Shown here: in pieces, positions 18,052 through 26,790 of the stretch | Numbering within the stretch: the first letter of the stretch is position 1 | Layout of the letters: each line of letters opens with the position of its first letter | Assembly (NCBI GenBank): GCA_963738345.1 | Contig: CAVTWI010000002.1 | Coordinates: 6,510,001-6,574,000, forward strand | Length of the DNA: 64,000 nt | Direction: 5' to 3' | Origin: Bog-159 sp963738345 | GTDB taxonomy: Bacteria > Acidobacteriota > Terriglobia > Bryobacterales > Bryobacteraceae | The notes under the pieces: model-generated | Database searches by the model: none | Told to the model about the DNA's origin: nothing | Seen by the model: the letters and a program-made list of their open reading frames with translations, nothing else | Program-made: the position numbers and the translations under genes

Positions 18052-19488
18052 TTATCGATCGCGAACGGCGATCGCAATAATCGATGTGGGCGGCCACGGC
18101 AGCAAATGGTCGATGCGCCGCCACAGCCAGACCAGGCGGTCGAACACCCGCAACTGGAAGCGTCCGATGGTAGTGCGATTCAATAGCCGGCCGTTCACAT
18201 ACCAGGCGGGACGCGAAATACGGTTGAAGTCGAGAATCCGTTCGACGCGGAAGCCCGCCTCTTCCATTTTGGCTTGCAGTTCCTGGTGCGAATAGCGGTG
18301 AAAGTGGCCCAACGCCTTATCCAGCGAACCGTAAATATCCTGCCCCTGCGGCACTAGCACGATGGCTTTGCCCCCCGGTTGCAGCGCGGCGTAGATGTTG
18401 CGCAGGCTTTCCTTTTCGCCCCCTACATGCTCCAACACGTTCAGACATACGACGGTATCGACGGTGCCTTCGAGGGGCTTGAAATCCTCCGATTGCGATA
18501 GATCGCAATGGCGGACCTCCATTCTGGGCCGGTGCTGGAATCGCGCGTGGAGTTGGGCCAGGTATTCGGCGTCGATATCCGCCGCGATGTAGCGCTCGCG
18601 TTTGGGACAAAGCAGGCGTGTCAGATTGCCGATGCCTGCGCCGGTTTCGAGTACTCGTTTCCCGACATACGGCTCGATGGTATCGGCCATCCAGCGGTTG
18701 AAGCGTTGGGCTTGCGCCAGCGCGTCGAGAATATCGGGGCCGGAGTCCTTGTAAATATCGCGCGAGAGAGCGTAGCGGAGGATCACATAGAGCGCGTCGA
18801 AAGCGTCCTTCAGCCCGATCTTCTTGCCTTCGTCATAGGTGCGGCCGTGATAGGCGATGGGCGTTTCGTAAATCCGCGCATGGCGTTTGGCCAGCTTGAT
18901 GGTGAGTTCGGGCTCTAGCCCGAAGCGGTTGCTACGGATGGGGATGCTCTGCAACAGAGACGTACGAAAGGCTTTATAGCAGGTCTCCATGTCGGTAAGG
19001 TTGAGATCCGACACGATATTACAGATCAGGGTGAGGATCTGGTTGGCTACGGAGTGCCAGAAGTAGAGCACGCGGCGTTCGCCGGCAATTACGAAGCGGG
19101 AACCATAGACGACGTCGGCCTTGCCTTCCAATAGCGGGCCCAGCAGGCGGCCGTATTCGCGGGGATCGTATTCCAGGTCGGCATCCTGGATTAAAGAGAA
19201 CTCGCCGGTGGCATAGCCGATGGCGGCGCGGATGGCGGCGCCTTTTCCCTGGTTGCGCGGTTGGCGGTAGAAGCGTATGACATCCGGATGGGCGGCGGCG
19301 ATCTGTTCGACCACGGCTGCGGATCCGTCTGTGGAGCCGTCATCGACCACGATGATTTCGCGTTCCACACCTTCCGGCAACGGAGCGGAAAGCACGCGGT
19401 CGAGCAGGGTTCCAACGAACTCTTCCTCGTTGTAGAGGGGGATCAAAATGGAGAGGGTATGAGCTGCCATGGCGGCGGGAATCTCCAT
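18052..19488 (-). CDS. bifunctional GT2 glycosyltransferase - SAM methyltransferase
   Basis: 478 residues. Residues 10-240 are a DPM1-like family 2 glycosyltransferase: LSILIPLYNEEEFV, VVDDGSTDGS, then the metal-binding DADLEYDP. Residues 275-470 are a class I methyltransferase with the SAM loop VLETGAGIGNLTRLL, acidic ADIDAEYL and VCLNVLEHVGG. The fusion suggests that sugar transfer (perhaps to polyprenyl phosphate) and methylation act on the same pathway, for example cell-surface glycan assembly. The alternative ATG at 19470 would remove six residues. The gene is convergent with the NHL protein, with only 2 bases between stops. Confidence 0.82.
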   Translation of the reverse strand: MEIPAAMAAHTLSILIPLYNEEEFVGTLLDRVLSAPLPEGVEREIIVVDDGSTDGSAAVVEQIAAAHPDVIRFYRQPRNQGKGAAIRAAIGYATGEFSLIQDADLEYDPREYGRLLGPLLEGKADVVYGSRFVIAGERRVLYFWHSVANQILTLICNIVSDLNLTDMETCYKAFRTSLLQSIPIRSNRFGLEPELTIKLAKRHARIYETPIAYHGRTYDEGKKIGLKDAFDALYVILRYALSRDIYKDSGPDILDALAQAQRFNRWMADTIEPYVGKRVLETGAGIGNLTRLLCPKRERYIAADIDAEYLAQLHARFQHRPRMEVRHCDLSQSEDFKPLEGTVDTVVCLNVLEHVGGEKESLRNIYAALQPGGKAIVLVPQGQDIYGSLDKALGHFHRYSHQELQAKMEEAGFRVERILDFNRISRPAWYVNGRLLNRTTIGRFQLRVFDRLVWLWRRIDHLLPWPPTSIIAIAVRDR

Positions 19489-19514
19489 TGTACAGTAGAG
19501 ATTACCGAAAGCCG

Positions 19515-19877
19515 CTATTGAACGGTGCCGCCAGCCTTCCGTGCGCTGCGCATCACCAGATCTTTGAGGTCTAGCAGGTGTTGCGGCTCAAACTGTTCGC
19601 GCGACCAATGGCTGCTTTCTTCGAGCTCAATCCCAACGAAATAGCCAATCTCGCGGTAGACGCAATAACGAACTGTGCCGGCGAGTTTGTCGCCCGGGCA
19701 GTTTATATTCACATGTGTCCCGATGGACACTGGAATCTCAAACTGCAGGCACATGCCCGATGGAGAAATATCTTCCAGCAGAGCGGTGGACTTGCATTTG
19801 CGGCCCTCTGGGTCTTTCCAGTGGACACCCACCATGTCTGCGCAAAGCATCCGGATTTCAGCGCGTGTTCGCTGCAT
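19515..19877 (-). CDS. PilZ-domain protein
   Basis: 120 residues that are essentially one PilZ-like beta-barrel. The C-terminal strand signature is present (TALLEDISPSGMCLQFE, matching the D/N-x-S-x-x-G pattern), and an R-rich N-terminus (MQRTRAEIR) lies where the RxxxR c-di-GMP motif is normally found, although the exact spacing is weak. It may bind c-di-GMP or be a non-binding variant. A second PilZ protein is at 26114-26473. It lies 26 bases downstream of nothing on its own strand that forms an obvious operon. Confidence 0.65.
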   Translation of the reverse strand: MQRTRAEIRMLCADMVGVHWKDPEGRKCKSTALLEDISPSGMCLQFEIPVSIGTHVNINCPGDKLAGTVRYCVYREIGYFVGIELEESSHWSREQFEPQHLLDLKDLVMRSARKAGGTVQ

Positions 19878-19926
19878 GCCTATTTATCGGCAGGGGGGGC
19901 GTACGACTTTATGAACGCCGTCGGAC

Positions 19927-21147
19927 CTACTGTTTCTTGCCGAAGAGGCCCTTCACAAAAAGCTTGAACCGGTGCATTGTTGACGGTTTCTCCCCGGGCA
20001 CGACAGCGGTTGCCGATCCCTCCGGAGTGGGGGCCGCCGCACCCGCCAATAAGGCCGCCCCGGCCGCCTCGCAAGGCTGCTCGCCCACGAAGCGCACGGT
20101 GGTCACGACGAAGGAATAGGTGCGCCGCATGCGCTGGCCCGCATTATTCGTCACGCACACGGAGAATCCGGTGGGCTTCGCGAGCACCGGGAAGTATCCC
20201 TCCACATTGCGTTGAATGTAGGCGGTTTCGTAGCGATGCCGCCGCGTGCTCCAGGTGAACACGCGGAAGCTGTCGAAATCGTAAGGATGGTCGCCACTCC
20301 CCATGGTGGTCCACAGCCAGTTATGCTTCACGGTACCGTCATCGTTTACGTCGGACAACGGAAAATACGACGTGATGCGGTGCCCCTCGGCGTATTGGGC
20401 CACATCGTCGGGAATGGCCATATAAAGCCGCCGGCTTAAGACCCAGCCGCTCTCGCCCCGGGAATTGCGCACCAGGCTCCAATCTTCCTTGGGCGGAGCA
20501 TTGGCAGCCTTGCTTTCGGCGATGGCCTGTTGCACCTCGGGCGGCGTTTTCGATAATTCCTTCCAGTTGCGCGGCAACGGCGGGCCGGCGGGCATAGGCG
20601 GCAGGGGATACTTCGATTCCGCATGCTTGCGGGCGGTTTGGGATTTGGGCCGTGGCAGCACCAGGGGTTTTCGCTCGGGCGGTGTGCGCGGCGCGCTGAC
20701 ATGCGCCACTACATCCACTTTCTCGCCTTCTTTTACCTGCAGGAAGCTGGGCGAAAAGCGGTTGGCCTCGGTGTGCACGTTCAGCAAATCATAAGTGCTG
20801 GCCAAGCCTTGCGACGGCAACGTCAGGGCTCGGCGCTCGACTTCCTTCAAGGTCGCGATCTCTTCCGAACTCAACAACAGATGGTCTTCAACCCATCCCT
20901 CGGCGCCAGCGGGCGTGCGCACTTTCAAAAAGCGCCGGCGCTTCTGGACGATCTCCAGGCGCTCGCCGTGCTTGACGGTGGCCACCACGGGCGACTGCAC
21001 GGGAATATCCTTGCGCAGGCCGAGCGTCGCCGGACCGGCGTAGGCCTCGCCGATTGCGGGAGCGCGCGATTCGCCGCTCTTGCATGCGGCCGTCACCAGG
21101 ATGACCAGGGCCAGCACGGCCGACGCCGCCCGTGTAGCGCGGGTCAC
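19927..21147 (-). CDS. lipoprotein with bacterial SH3 domain
   Basis: About 406 residues from a GTG that overlaps the ppx stop in a GTGA arrangement, with GGAGAAGG directly upstream. A longer frame exists but runs inside ppx. The N-terminus (ASAVLALVILVTAAC) is a lipobox signal with the lipidated Cys at about residue 22. An SH3_3-type domain follows (SPVVATVKHGERLEIVQKRRRFLKVRT). A Pro/Lys-rich linker and a second SH3-like region with GESGWVLSRRLYM come next, then a C-terminal domain. It is probably a periplasmic cell-wall-associated protein. Coupling with ppx implies shared regulation but not necessarily shared function. Confidence 0.7.
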   Translation of the reverse strand: MTRATRAASAVLALVILVTAACKSGESRAPAIGEAYAGPATLGLRKDIPVQSPVVATVKHGERLEIVQKRRRFLKVRTPAGAEGWVEDHLLLSSEEIATLKEVERRALTLPSQGLASTYDLLNVHTEANRFSPSFLQVKEGEKVDVVAHVSAPRTPPERKPLVLPRPKSQTARKHAESKYPLPPMPAGPPLPRNWKELSKTPPEVQQAIAESKAANAPPKEDWSLVRNSRGESGWVLSRRLYMAIPDDVAQYAEGHRITSYFPLSDVNDDGTVKHNWLWTTMGSGDHPYDFDSFRVFTWSTRRHRYETAYIQRNVEGYFPVLAKPTGFSVCVTNNAGQRMRRTYSFVVTTVRFVGEQPCEAAGAALLAGAAAPTPEGSATAVVPGEKPSTMHRFKLFVKGLFGKKQ

Positions 21148-22694
21148 GCCTTCTCCGTAACAACCACCCGGTTGTACACTTGGCGGAAAGCCTCGCCCGA
21201 CCGTTCCGCTGCCCACTGCTCCAAACTGACATCCGCCGGCGAAGCCAGTTGCAGCACTACTTGTCCGTCCCTGATTCTGCAACTCAGCGCCTCGATGCGT
21301 TCTTCGTGGCTCACGTCTAAATTGTCGGCAAGGCGCAGTAGCGGGATCAGCAGCAGAACGACGCGCTTATCTTCGGCATTCAACGCCTGCCAGTTGGAAT
21401 GCACCGGCGTCGGCATGCTTTTGCGATGATACCGGCACAGATTCGCGATCATCTCGCGCTCGCGATTGGTGAATCCGGACATGTCCGAATTGTTGACCAG
21501 ATAATACGAATGCTTATGATGGTTGGCGTCGGCCACGAAATGCCCGGCATCGTGCAGGTACGCGGCCGCCTCGAGAAGCTTTCCAAACTGTGGCGGCAAT
21601 TGATGCAGCGGGTGCAGATCGGTATACAAAGTATGCGCCAGCGCGGCCACTTTGCGGGCGTGCGGTAGGGCCACGCCGTAGCGCCGGCTCATCTGCTCTA
21701 CTTCCTTACGCTGGTCGCGGCTAAGCTGGGCCAGTTCGCGCCCTACGCCGCGGGCATGCAAATCCGCGATGATGCCGTCGCGCACACCGGCAGCCGAATA
21801 GTAAAGACACGGCAGCTTGAAATCCTCCAGCACGCGCAGTAGTACGCTCACGCCAGGCACGATAATTTCCGCCCGCTTGGGGCCAATCCCAATGGCCTTG
21901 CGCCGCCCCGCGAGATCGAGCACGCTCAGTTTCTTATACAGCCGGCGCACCTCGTGTGTGGAGGCCCGCATGCGGTCCGCTTGGTCGCGCTTAGTGCGCG
22001 GAATCCGGTTGACCGCGCACACCACAGCCGACGCGGTGGCGGAGGTGGCCACGATCCGGTCCCAATGGGTGTTGCCGAAGCGTTTACCGATACCCGCCAG
22101 TTTTTCTTCGATGTACTCGTGCATGCGGTGCAATTCGTCGGGCATGGGCGGATCGTTGCGCAGAAAAATCTCACGCAAGCGAACGGCGCCCAGGGGCTTT
22201 GAAAAGGAATCGCGCAGCTTGCAGTTCTCCCCGGCGATCAATTCCGCGCTCCCCCCCCCAATGTCCACGATCAGCAGGCTGCGATTGGGATGCGGCCAGC
22301 GGGCCTGCACGCCCAGGTGAATCAGGCGCGACTCTTCGCGTCCGGAGATCACTTCCACCGGGGCGCCGATGGCGTGCGTGGCACGCTCCACGAACTCGGC
22401 CGAATTGCGCGCGTCCCGCACCGCGCTGGTGGCCACCGCCCGCACGCCCACCACGTCCAGCTTTTGATACTGTTGCGCCATCCGCGCCAGCACCGTATAG
22501 GTCAATTCCAGCGGTTCCTGCGCCAGGACTCCGTTGCGAAATACGCTCTCACCCAAGCGGGTTACCACGCGGTCGGACGCCAGAAGGCGCATAGGCTCGC
22601 CTGGCAACACCTCAGCCGCGGCCATACGAATAGAGTTGCTGCCGATGTCGATCGCAGCGTAGCGGGGCATATACCAGTTATAGGGGAATTCCAT
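21144..22694 (-). CDS. ppx: exopolyphosphatase / guanosine pentaphosphatase (Ppx/GppA)
   Basis: 516 residues in the ASKHA fold family that removes phosphate from polyphosphate or pppGpp. The first motif is IDIGSNSIRM, the second phosphate loop is VDIGGGSAELI, and a C-terminal HD-type domain is present (AAAYLHDAGHFV, HHKHSYYLV). The catalytic Glu is expected near REESRLI. Length is typical of the long Ppx form with an HD domain. An internal ATG at 22670 before the first conserved strand may be the true start. The G9 run in the second loop is intact. It overlaps the downstream SH3 lipoprotein gene by four bases. Confidence 0.9.
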   Translation of the reverse strand: MEFPYNWYMPRYAAIDIGSNSIRMAAAEVLPGEPMRLLASDRVVTRLGESVFRNGVLAQEPLELTYTVLARMAQQYQKLDVVGVRAVATSAVRDARNSAEFVERATHAIGAPVEVISGREESRLIHLGVQARWPHPNRSLLIVDIGGGSAELIAGENCKLRDSFSKPLGAVRLREIFLRNDPPMPDELHRMHEYIEEKLAGIGKRFGNTHWDRIVATSATASAVVCAVNRIPRTKRDQADRMRASTHEVRRLYKKLSVLDLAGRRKAIGIGPKRAEIIVPGVSVLLRVLEDFKLPCLYYSAAGVRDGIIADLHARGVGRELAQLSRDQRKEVEQMSRRYGVALPHARKVAALAHTLYTDLHPLHQLPPQFGKLLEAAAYLHDAGHFVADANHHKHSYYLVNNSDMSGFTNREREMIANLCRYHRKSMPTPVHSNWQALNAEDKRVVLLLIPLLRLADNLDVSHEERIEALSCRIRDGQVVLQLASPADVSLEQWAAERSGEAFRQVYNRVVVTEKA

Positions 22695-22713
22695 CCCGCC
22701 GTGCAGGATCGAT

Positions 22714-23652
22714 TTATTGTCCGGTTCCTGTCCAAGCTCGCTGCAATTGCGCGATGAAGGTTTCGGGATCCCGCGCCTGGTAGAGCACGACGGTGCCGGC
22801 GCCTTTGGGTGGGATCAGCACCAGGCGGTCGCCACCTGCGCGATATAAGCGGACAGTCTGGCCGTTGGCCACACGAAACCAGCCGGACTGGTAATGCGCG
22901 TTGCCGAATCCGTTGGTGCGGGCAATGGGCCGCCATTCGCTCTCCTGCGAGAGATCGATGATGCGGATGTTGTTGGTATCGGTCGCGGACGCATTTAAGG
23001 TGACAGGATAAAAACGATCGTGGATGGTGAGTGCGCTGGACGTCAGCGTGTATTGCGGAGGGCCTGGAGAGTAAGTCAGGGATAGCGCGACGAGTGTTAA
23101 CGCTGAGACTGCGATGGCCCCGCCGATGAAAATGCCGGTTCGATTTGATTGCGAGGATCCTTGCACATCGGACTGAATGGATGAAACCCGCGGACCTCCA
23201 GCGGCGGCCAGGAAGCTGTCACGATCATCGGGACTGAGCACCAGCGTTTTATCCGCGGTGACCACCACGACCATCTTGCTGCGATCGGTTGCATACCAAT
23301 GACACTTGCCCAGTTTTGAAGTGCGGAAGAGGCCGTAGTAGCCGAACAACCCTCCGTTGCCCCAAAGCCGGACAACGCCAGTGAAATCGTCGGGGACTCC
23401 GGCGCGGATTTCGCGAATCTCGGAGCGTGGCACGCGGACGTCGCCGATCAGGCGTTTGACCACAATGGCATCACCCAAAAGAACGTACGACTTCGGCGAG
23501 TAAGCGTAGGCAAGCGCGATAAACAACGGTATTATCGCCGCAATGAAAACGATGTGGACCATCCAGGCTACCACCATCAGCATCAGGCAAACTACAACGG
23601 AAATCGTCTTCGCGGTGGAATCGAAATGCGCGGAGAAGGTGCGCTCAGTCAT
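22714..23652 (-). CDS. membrane protein with PH-like domain
   Basis: 312 residues. Two closely spaced N-terminal hydrophobic segments (about residues 16-50) are followed by a soluble PH-like domain (SYVLLGDAIVVKRLIGDVRVPRSEIREI ... FRTSKLGKCHWYATDRSKMVVVVT), which is the bacterial PH pattern. A further membrane segment (GIFIGGAIAVSALTLVALSL) lies near residue 180. The C-terminal half has a repeat of the same fold (LTIHDRFYPVTLNASATDTNNIRI). It is probably a membrane stress or signalling protein. A 5'-end fragment similar to it is present at 26045-26096. Confidence 0.6.
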   Translation of the reverse strand: MTERTFSAHFDSTAKTISVVVCLMLMVVAWMVHIVFIAAIIPLFIALAYAYSPKSYVLLGDAIVVKRLIGDVRVPRSEIREIRAGVPDDFTGVVRLWGNGGLFGYYGLFRTSKLGKCHWYATDRSKMVVVVTADKTLVLSPDDRDSFLAAAGGPRVSSIQSDVQGSSQSNRTGIFIGGAIAVSALTLVALSLTYSPGPPQYTLTSSALTIHDRFYPVTLNASATDTNNIRIIDLSQESEWRPIARTNGFGNAHYQSGWFRVANGQTVRLYRAGGDRLVLIPPKGAGTVVLYQARDPETFIAQLQRAWTGTGQ

Positions 23653-23750
23653 TCAACAGGATCGTATCACCGGGCGCGGGGTTCGGAGGGCACGTGGTGA
23701 CGCTATTCCGGGTACACGGTGATCTGGCGATGAATCGCAACAGGGTGTTG

Positions 23751-25958
23751 CTAACTCCTCTTTCTGCCTTCCTCAACAACCCTCTGGAATTCCGCCTCGC
23801 CATGCAAAATCTCAAGATCCGGATCCCGGGCCACCCAATCCCACTTTGAAAGTCCGGTTTCGCTGGCCCGCTTGAGTAGTGTCAACGCGTCCGTCTTTCT
23901 TTTGAGGATCCCATATCCGCAAGCCGCGTTATAAAGTATGTTGGAGTCGTTCGGTCGTAGCGCAACCGCCTTCTGGAGCTCGCGGATCGCTTCTGCCTCC
24001 TGGTGAAAGAAGGCGTAATCGCAAGCCAGCAAGATGCGGGCTCGTACATCTTCCGGCACCCATTCTAGATGCCGCTTGAGCGTTTCCATCTGTTGCCTCC
24101 GGATATTCCTGGCCGATTCCAACTGGCCCAATCGTTCCGCAGCGGTGTGGAGCGGGACATAGACGTTGTAATCGTCACCGCTCATCTCTAGCGCACGGGG
24201 CGCAAGAGCAATGAGTTCCAGCCATCGATCGGTGGCGAACAATGCCTGTCCCAGGGTCCAATAGGCGCCGTCGCAATCCGATTTCCGCTCGAGTGCCGCC
24301 CGCGCGCCGTCGATAGCCTCTTCGTAATTGTGTTCTGCCCAGGAAATCCTCGCGCCGGCCGCAAGCGCGTCAGCTAGTCCTGGTTCAAGCGCAAGAGCCT
24401 GCTGACATTCGAAACGCCCTTTTGCGAGCCACTCGGCGCTATGTTCGTGCCAATCATAGAAAAGCCCGCACACATTAGCAAGGCCCGCGTGGGCAGGAGC
24501 GAAATTCGCATCCAATGCTATGGCATGCTCGTACATTTGCGTGGCGAATTCCAAATCCGCCCGCGTGCACCGCCGAGCATAACTCCGTCCGCGCAAATAG
24601 TAATCATAGGCCTCAGGGTTCTTGGTGGGCGTGCGGGCAATTTCGCCTTCTTCTTGCAGCGAGAGCGTGATGCGCAGAGCTCGCGCGATGCTTCGCGCGA
24701 TATCGTCCTGGACTTCGAAAATGTCCGTCAACTCGCGATCGTACTTCTCGGCCCATATCGAGTGGCCGCCCTGCGTCTCCACTAGTTGCACCGTAACACG
24801 CACGCGATTGGCGGCGCGGCGGAGGCTGCCGTGGAGCAAGTAGGCTGCATTCAGTTCGCGCCCGATCTCCGGAGCCGTGCCGCCTTTGTCCCGGTATGCC
24901 AGTACGGCGGAGCGCGGAAACAGACGCAAACCCCGGATCTTGGTAAGCTCGGTAATTACATCTTCGGTGATCCCATCGCGAAAGTATTCCTGCTCCTTTT
25001 CGCCCCCAAGGTTTTCAAAATACAATACTGCCAGAGACTTTCCCGCCGGGGCTTGCGCCGCGCCGGTGCCTGTCGCTGGAGGTGTCCACATACGCTCCCG
25101 CTGCAAGCGAAGTAAGTCCGCGCGCACCTCGGAAGCATGCTGATAACGTAAGTTACGATCCTTCTCCAGCATCTTTCCTATGATGCCCTCCAGTACGGTA
25201 GGGATCTGGAGGTTCCGCCTCGCGGCGGGAACGGGCGCATGGGTCAAAATGGATTCGAACATCTCTGCGGCAGTGTTCCCATGAAACGGGTGGCTGCCCG
25301 TGACCATCTCATATAGCACCACCCCGAAGCTAAACAAGTCGTTCCGTTGGTCCAGTGTCTTTCCGCGAGCTTGCTCGGGCGACATGTATGGAATCGTTCC
25401 GAGCAGCTCACGCGCCCCAGTGAGGGGCTCCGTCATGGTAGAGAACAGGCTAGCAGTTCCATCCCCGATGTGTTCTTTGGATGGACCAAGCTTCGCGAGT
25501 CCAAAATCCAGTATCTTTGCCTGGTCGCTTTCGGTGATGAAGATATTAGCCGGCTTGATGTCACAGTGGATGATATTCTTCGCGTGCGCCGCATCTAAGG
25601 CTTCTGCGATTTGAGCGGTCCAATCGAGGACTTGAGCGATGTCCAGGGGCTTACCGCGAAGCATCTGTTTCAGAGTCCGGCCCTCCAGCAGTTCCATAAT
25701 CAAAAACAAACTGCCTGCGTGATCGCCGATGTCGTAGAGCGTGCAGATGTGGGGATGATTGAGAGAGGACGCGGCCCGCGCCTCACGCTCGAATCTTTCC
25801 GCCGCCTGCGTGTCGCGGGAAAGGTCCGCATGCAAAAACTTGAGAGCGACATGACGCTTCAGGCGGATGTCTTCCGCCTCGTACACGACTCCCATTCCGC
25901 CAGATCCAAGCTGTTTCAGAATCCGATAGTGTAAGATCGTGTCGCCAGCAGCCGGCAT
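23751..25958 (-). CDS. serine/threonine protein kinase with TolB-like and TPR regions
   Basis: 735 residues. Residues 10-270 are a Hanks-type kinase: P-loop GSGGMGVVYEAED, Lys40 in HVALKFLH, the catalytic loop HCDIKPANIF and DFGLAKLG, with APE replaced by SPEQA. The catalytic loop has Cys where RD kinases have Arg, so it is a non-RD kinase. A central domain (SLAVLYFENLGGEKEQEYFRDG ... AAYLLHGSLRR) resembles the TolB/FlgO-like module found in acidobacterial and adenylate-cyclase multi-domain proteins. C-terminal TPR repeats finish the protein. No transmembrane helix is evident, so it is probably cytoplasmic. Partner and target are unknown. Confidence 0.88.
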   Translation of the reverse strand: MPAAGDTILHYRILKQLGSGGMGVVYEAEDIRLKRHVALKFLHADLSRDTQAAERFEREARAASSLNHPHICTLYDIGDHAGSLFLIMELLEGRTLKQMLRGKPLDIAQVLDWTAQIAEALDAAHAKNIIHCDIKPANIFITESDQAKILDFGLAKLGPSKEHIGDGTASLFSTMTEPLTGARELLGTIPYMSPEQARGKTLDQRNDLFSFGVVLYEMVTGSHPFHGNTAAEMFESILTHAPVPAARRNLQIPTVLEGIIGKMLEKDRNLRYQHASEVRADLLRLQRERMWTPPATGTGAAQAPAGKSLAVLYFENLGGEKEQEYFRDGITEDVITELTKIRGLRLFPRSAVLAYRDKGGTAPEIGRELNAAYLLHGSLRRAANRVRVTVQLVETQGGHSIWAEKYDRELTDIFEVQDDIARSIARALRITLSLQEEGEIARTPTKNPEAYDYYLRGRSYARRCTRADLEFATQMYEHAIALDANFAPAHAGLANVCGLFYDWHEHSAEWLAKGRFECQQALALEPGLADALAAGARISWAEHNYEEAIDGARAALERKSDCDGAYWTLGQALFATDRWLELIALAPRALEMSGDDYNVYVPLHTAAERLGQLESARNIRRQQMETLKRHLEWVPEDVRARILLACDYAFFHQEAEAIRELQKAVALRPNDSNILYNAACGYGILKRKTDALTLLKRASETGLSKWDWVARDPDLEILHGEAEFQRVVEEGRKRS

Positions 25959-26113
25959 TGACTCTATCTTAGCTGTTGATGGGCCTGCATCCGTCGTCGC
26001 CGTTCAACGTGGGAGATTTTGTAGACTTCGCCGAGATTGAAGCAGTTTATCCCCATAGAATTGAAATGGGCGGGGAAGGTGCGCGCTCAGTCATGCGCGG
26101 GGACGTAAAGAGG

Positions 26114-26473
26114 TTAGGTATCGATGGCGGCCAATTGCGCGCCGCGCGTGCGGAATTCGTAGCGCTCGATCTTCACGGCGGCTTCGCCTTGCTCGCTATC
26201 GACGATCCAGCCGGAAATTTCCAGTTTCATGCGGCACGTGTTGTCTAATAACGCGGGCCAATCCATGGCGAGGCGCATCTTCTGGCCGCGCTTTAAGGGC
26301 TGTTGGGTGGTGAAGCGAACTTCGCGACTACTGATCTCTACCGTTTTGCCGACGCCGACCGCAGAGACTCGGCTACCCTTCACGCATTGGTAGCGGACGT
26401 CTTGCTGGATGGGGAATCGGCGTCGTGCGCGCCGCCCATCGTCGTCACCCAGAAAGTTGTTCATCGTTGACAT
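26114..26473 (-). CDS. PilZ-domain protein
   Basis: 119 residues. The N-terminus has an arginine-rich RRARRRFPIQQDVRYQC segment that fits the RxxxR part of the PilZ c-di-GMP motif, followed by EISSREVRF, a weak match to the (D/N)xSxxG part because Gly is replaced. Later strands (GQKMRLAMDWPALL, EISGWIVDSEQGEAAVKIERYEF) complete the small beta-barrel. It may bind c-di-GMP weakly or not at all. It is monocistronic unless the tiny membrane ORF just upstream (26495-26602) is real. Confidence 0.65.
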   Translation of the reverse strand: MSTMNNFLGDDDGRRARRRFPIQQDVRYQCVKGSRVSAVGVGKTVEISSREVRFTTQQPLKRGQKMRLAMDWPALLDNTCRMKLEISGWIVDSEQGEAAVKIERYEFRTRGAQLAAIDT

Positions 26474-26494
26474 TGGAATACCACCAATTTCCCG

Positions 26495-26602
26495 CTACGG
26501 TGAGCGCCGCCGGATTACCCAAATAAGGGAGATTCCCAGGATTGCCACAACTGCCACTGGCCACCAGGACGCAGTACCTCCGGCTTCGGCCAGCGCAAAC
26601 AT
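26495..26602 (-). CDS. candidate 35-residue single-pass membrane protein
   Basis: A short frame gives an Ala/Gly-rich start (MFALAEAGGTASWW), a strongly hydrophobic helix (PVAVVAILGISLIWVI) and a basic end (RRRSP). This looks like a small inner-membrane protein with a cytoplasmic basic tail. It lies 21 bases upstream of the PilZ gene on the same strand. There is no clear ribosome site before the ATG, and an in-frame GTG a few codons upstream is possible. I offer it as a candidate only. Confidence 0.3.
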   Translation of the reverse strand: MFALAEAGGTASWWPVAVVAILGISLIWVIRRRSP

Positions 26603-26741
26603 GTTAGGCAAGGATACCACGACATAAGGATTCAGTAAAGTTTTTTACTCACTTTTAACAGTAGGCGATGGTAAACCACGGCCATACTGCTGGATATGAC
26701 GGGGTCCAACGGCAATAAATTACAGGTTAGTTAGCAAATCA

Positions 26742-26780
26742 CTTGTTATAAGATATATCGTATGCTATATCTTAAACAAG
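26742..26780. promoter_or_regulatory. inverted-repeat operator for the PadR-type regulator
   Basis: Left arm CTTGTTATAAGATATA (26742-26757) and right arm TATATCTTAAACAAG (26766-26780) are reverse complements except for one extra A, around an 8-base spacer. The element ends directly at the ribosome site of padR. Its size and placement fit autorepression by a PadR dimer. The match is seen directly; the regulator assignment is inferred from proximity. Confidence 0.6.
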
Positions 26781-26790
26781 GAGAACGAAG

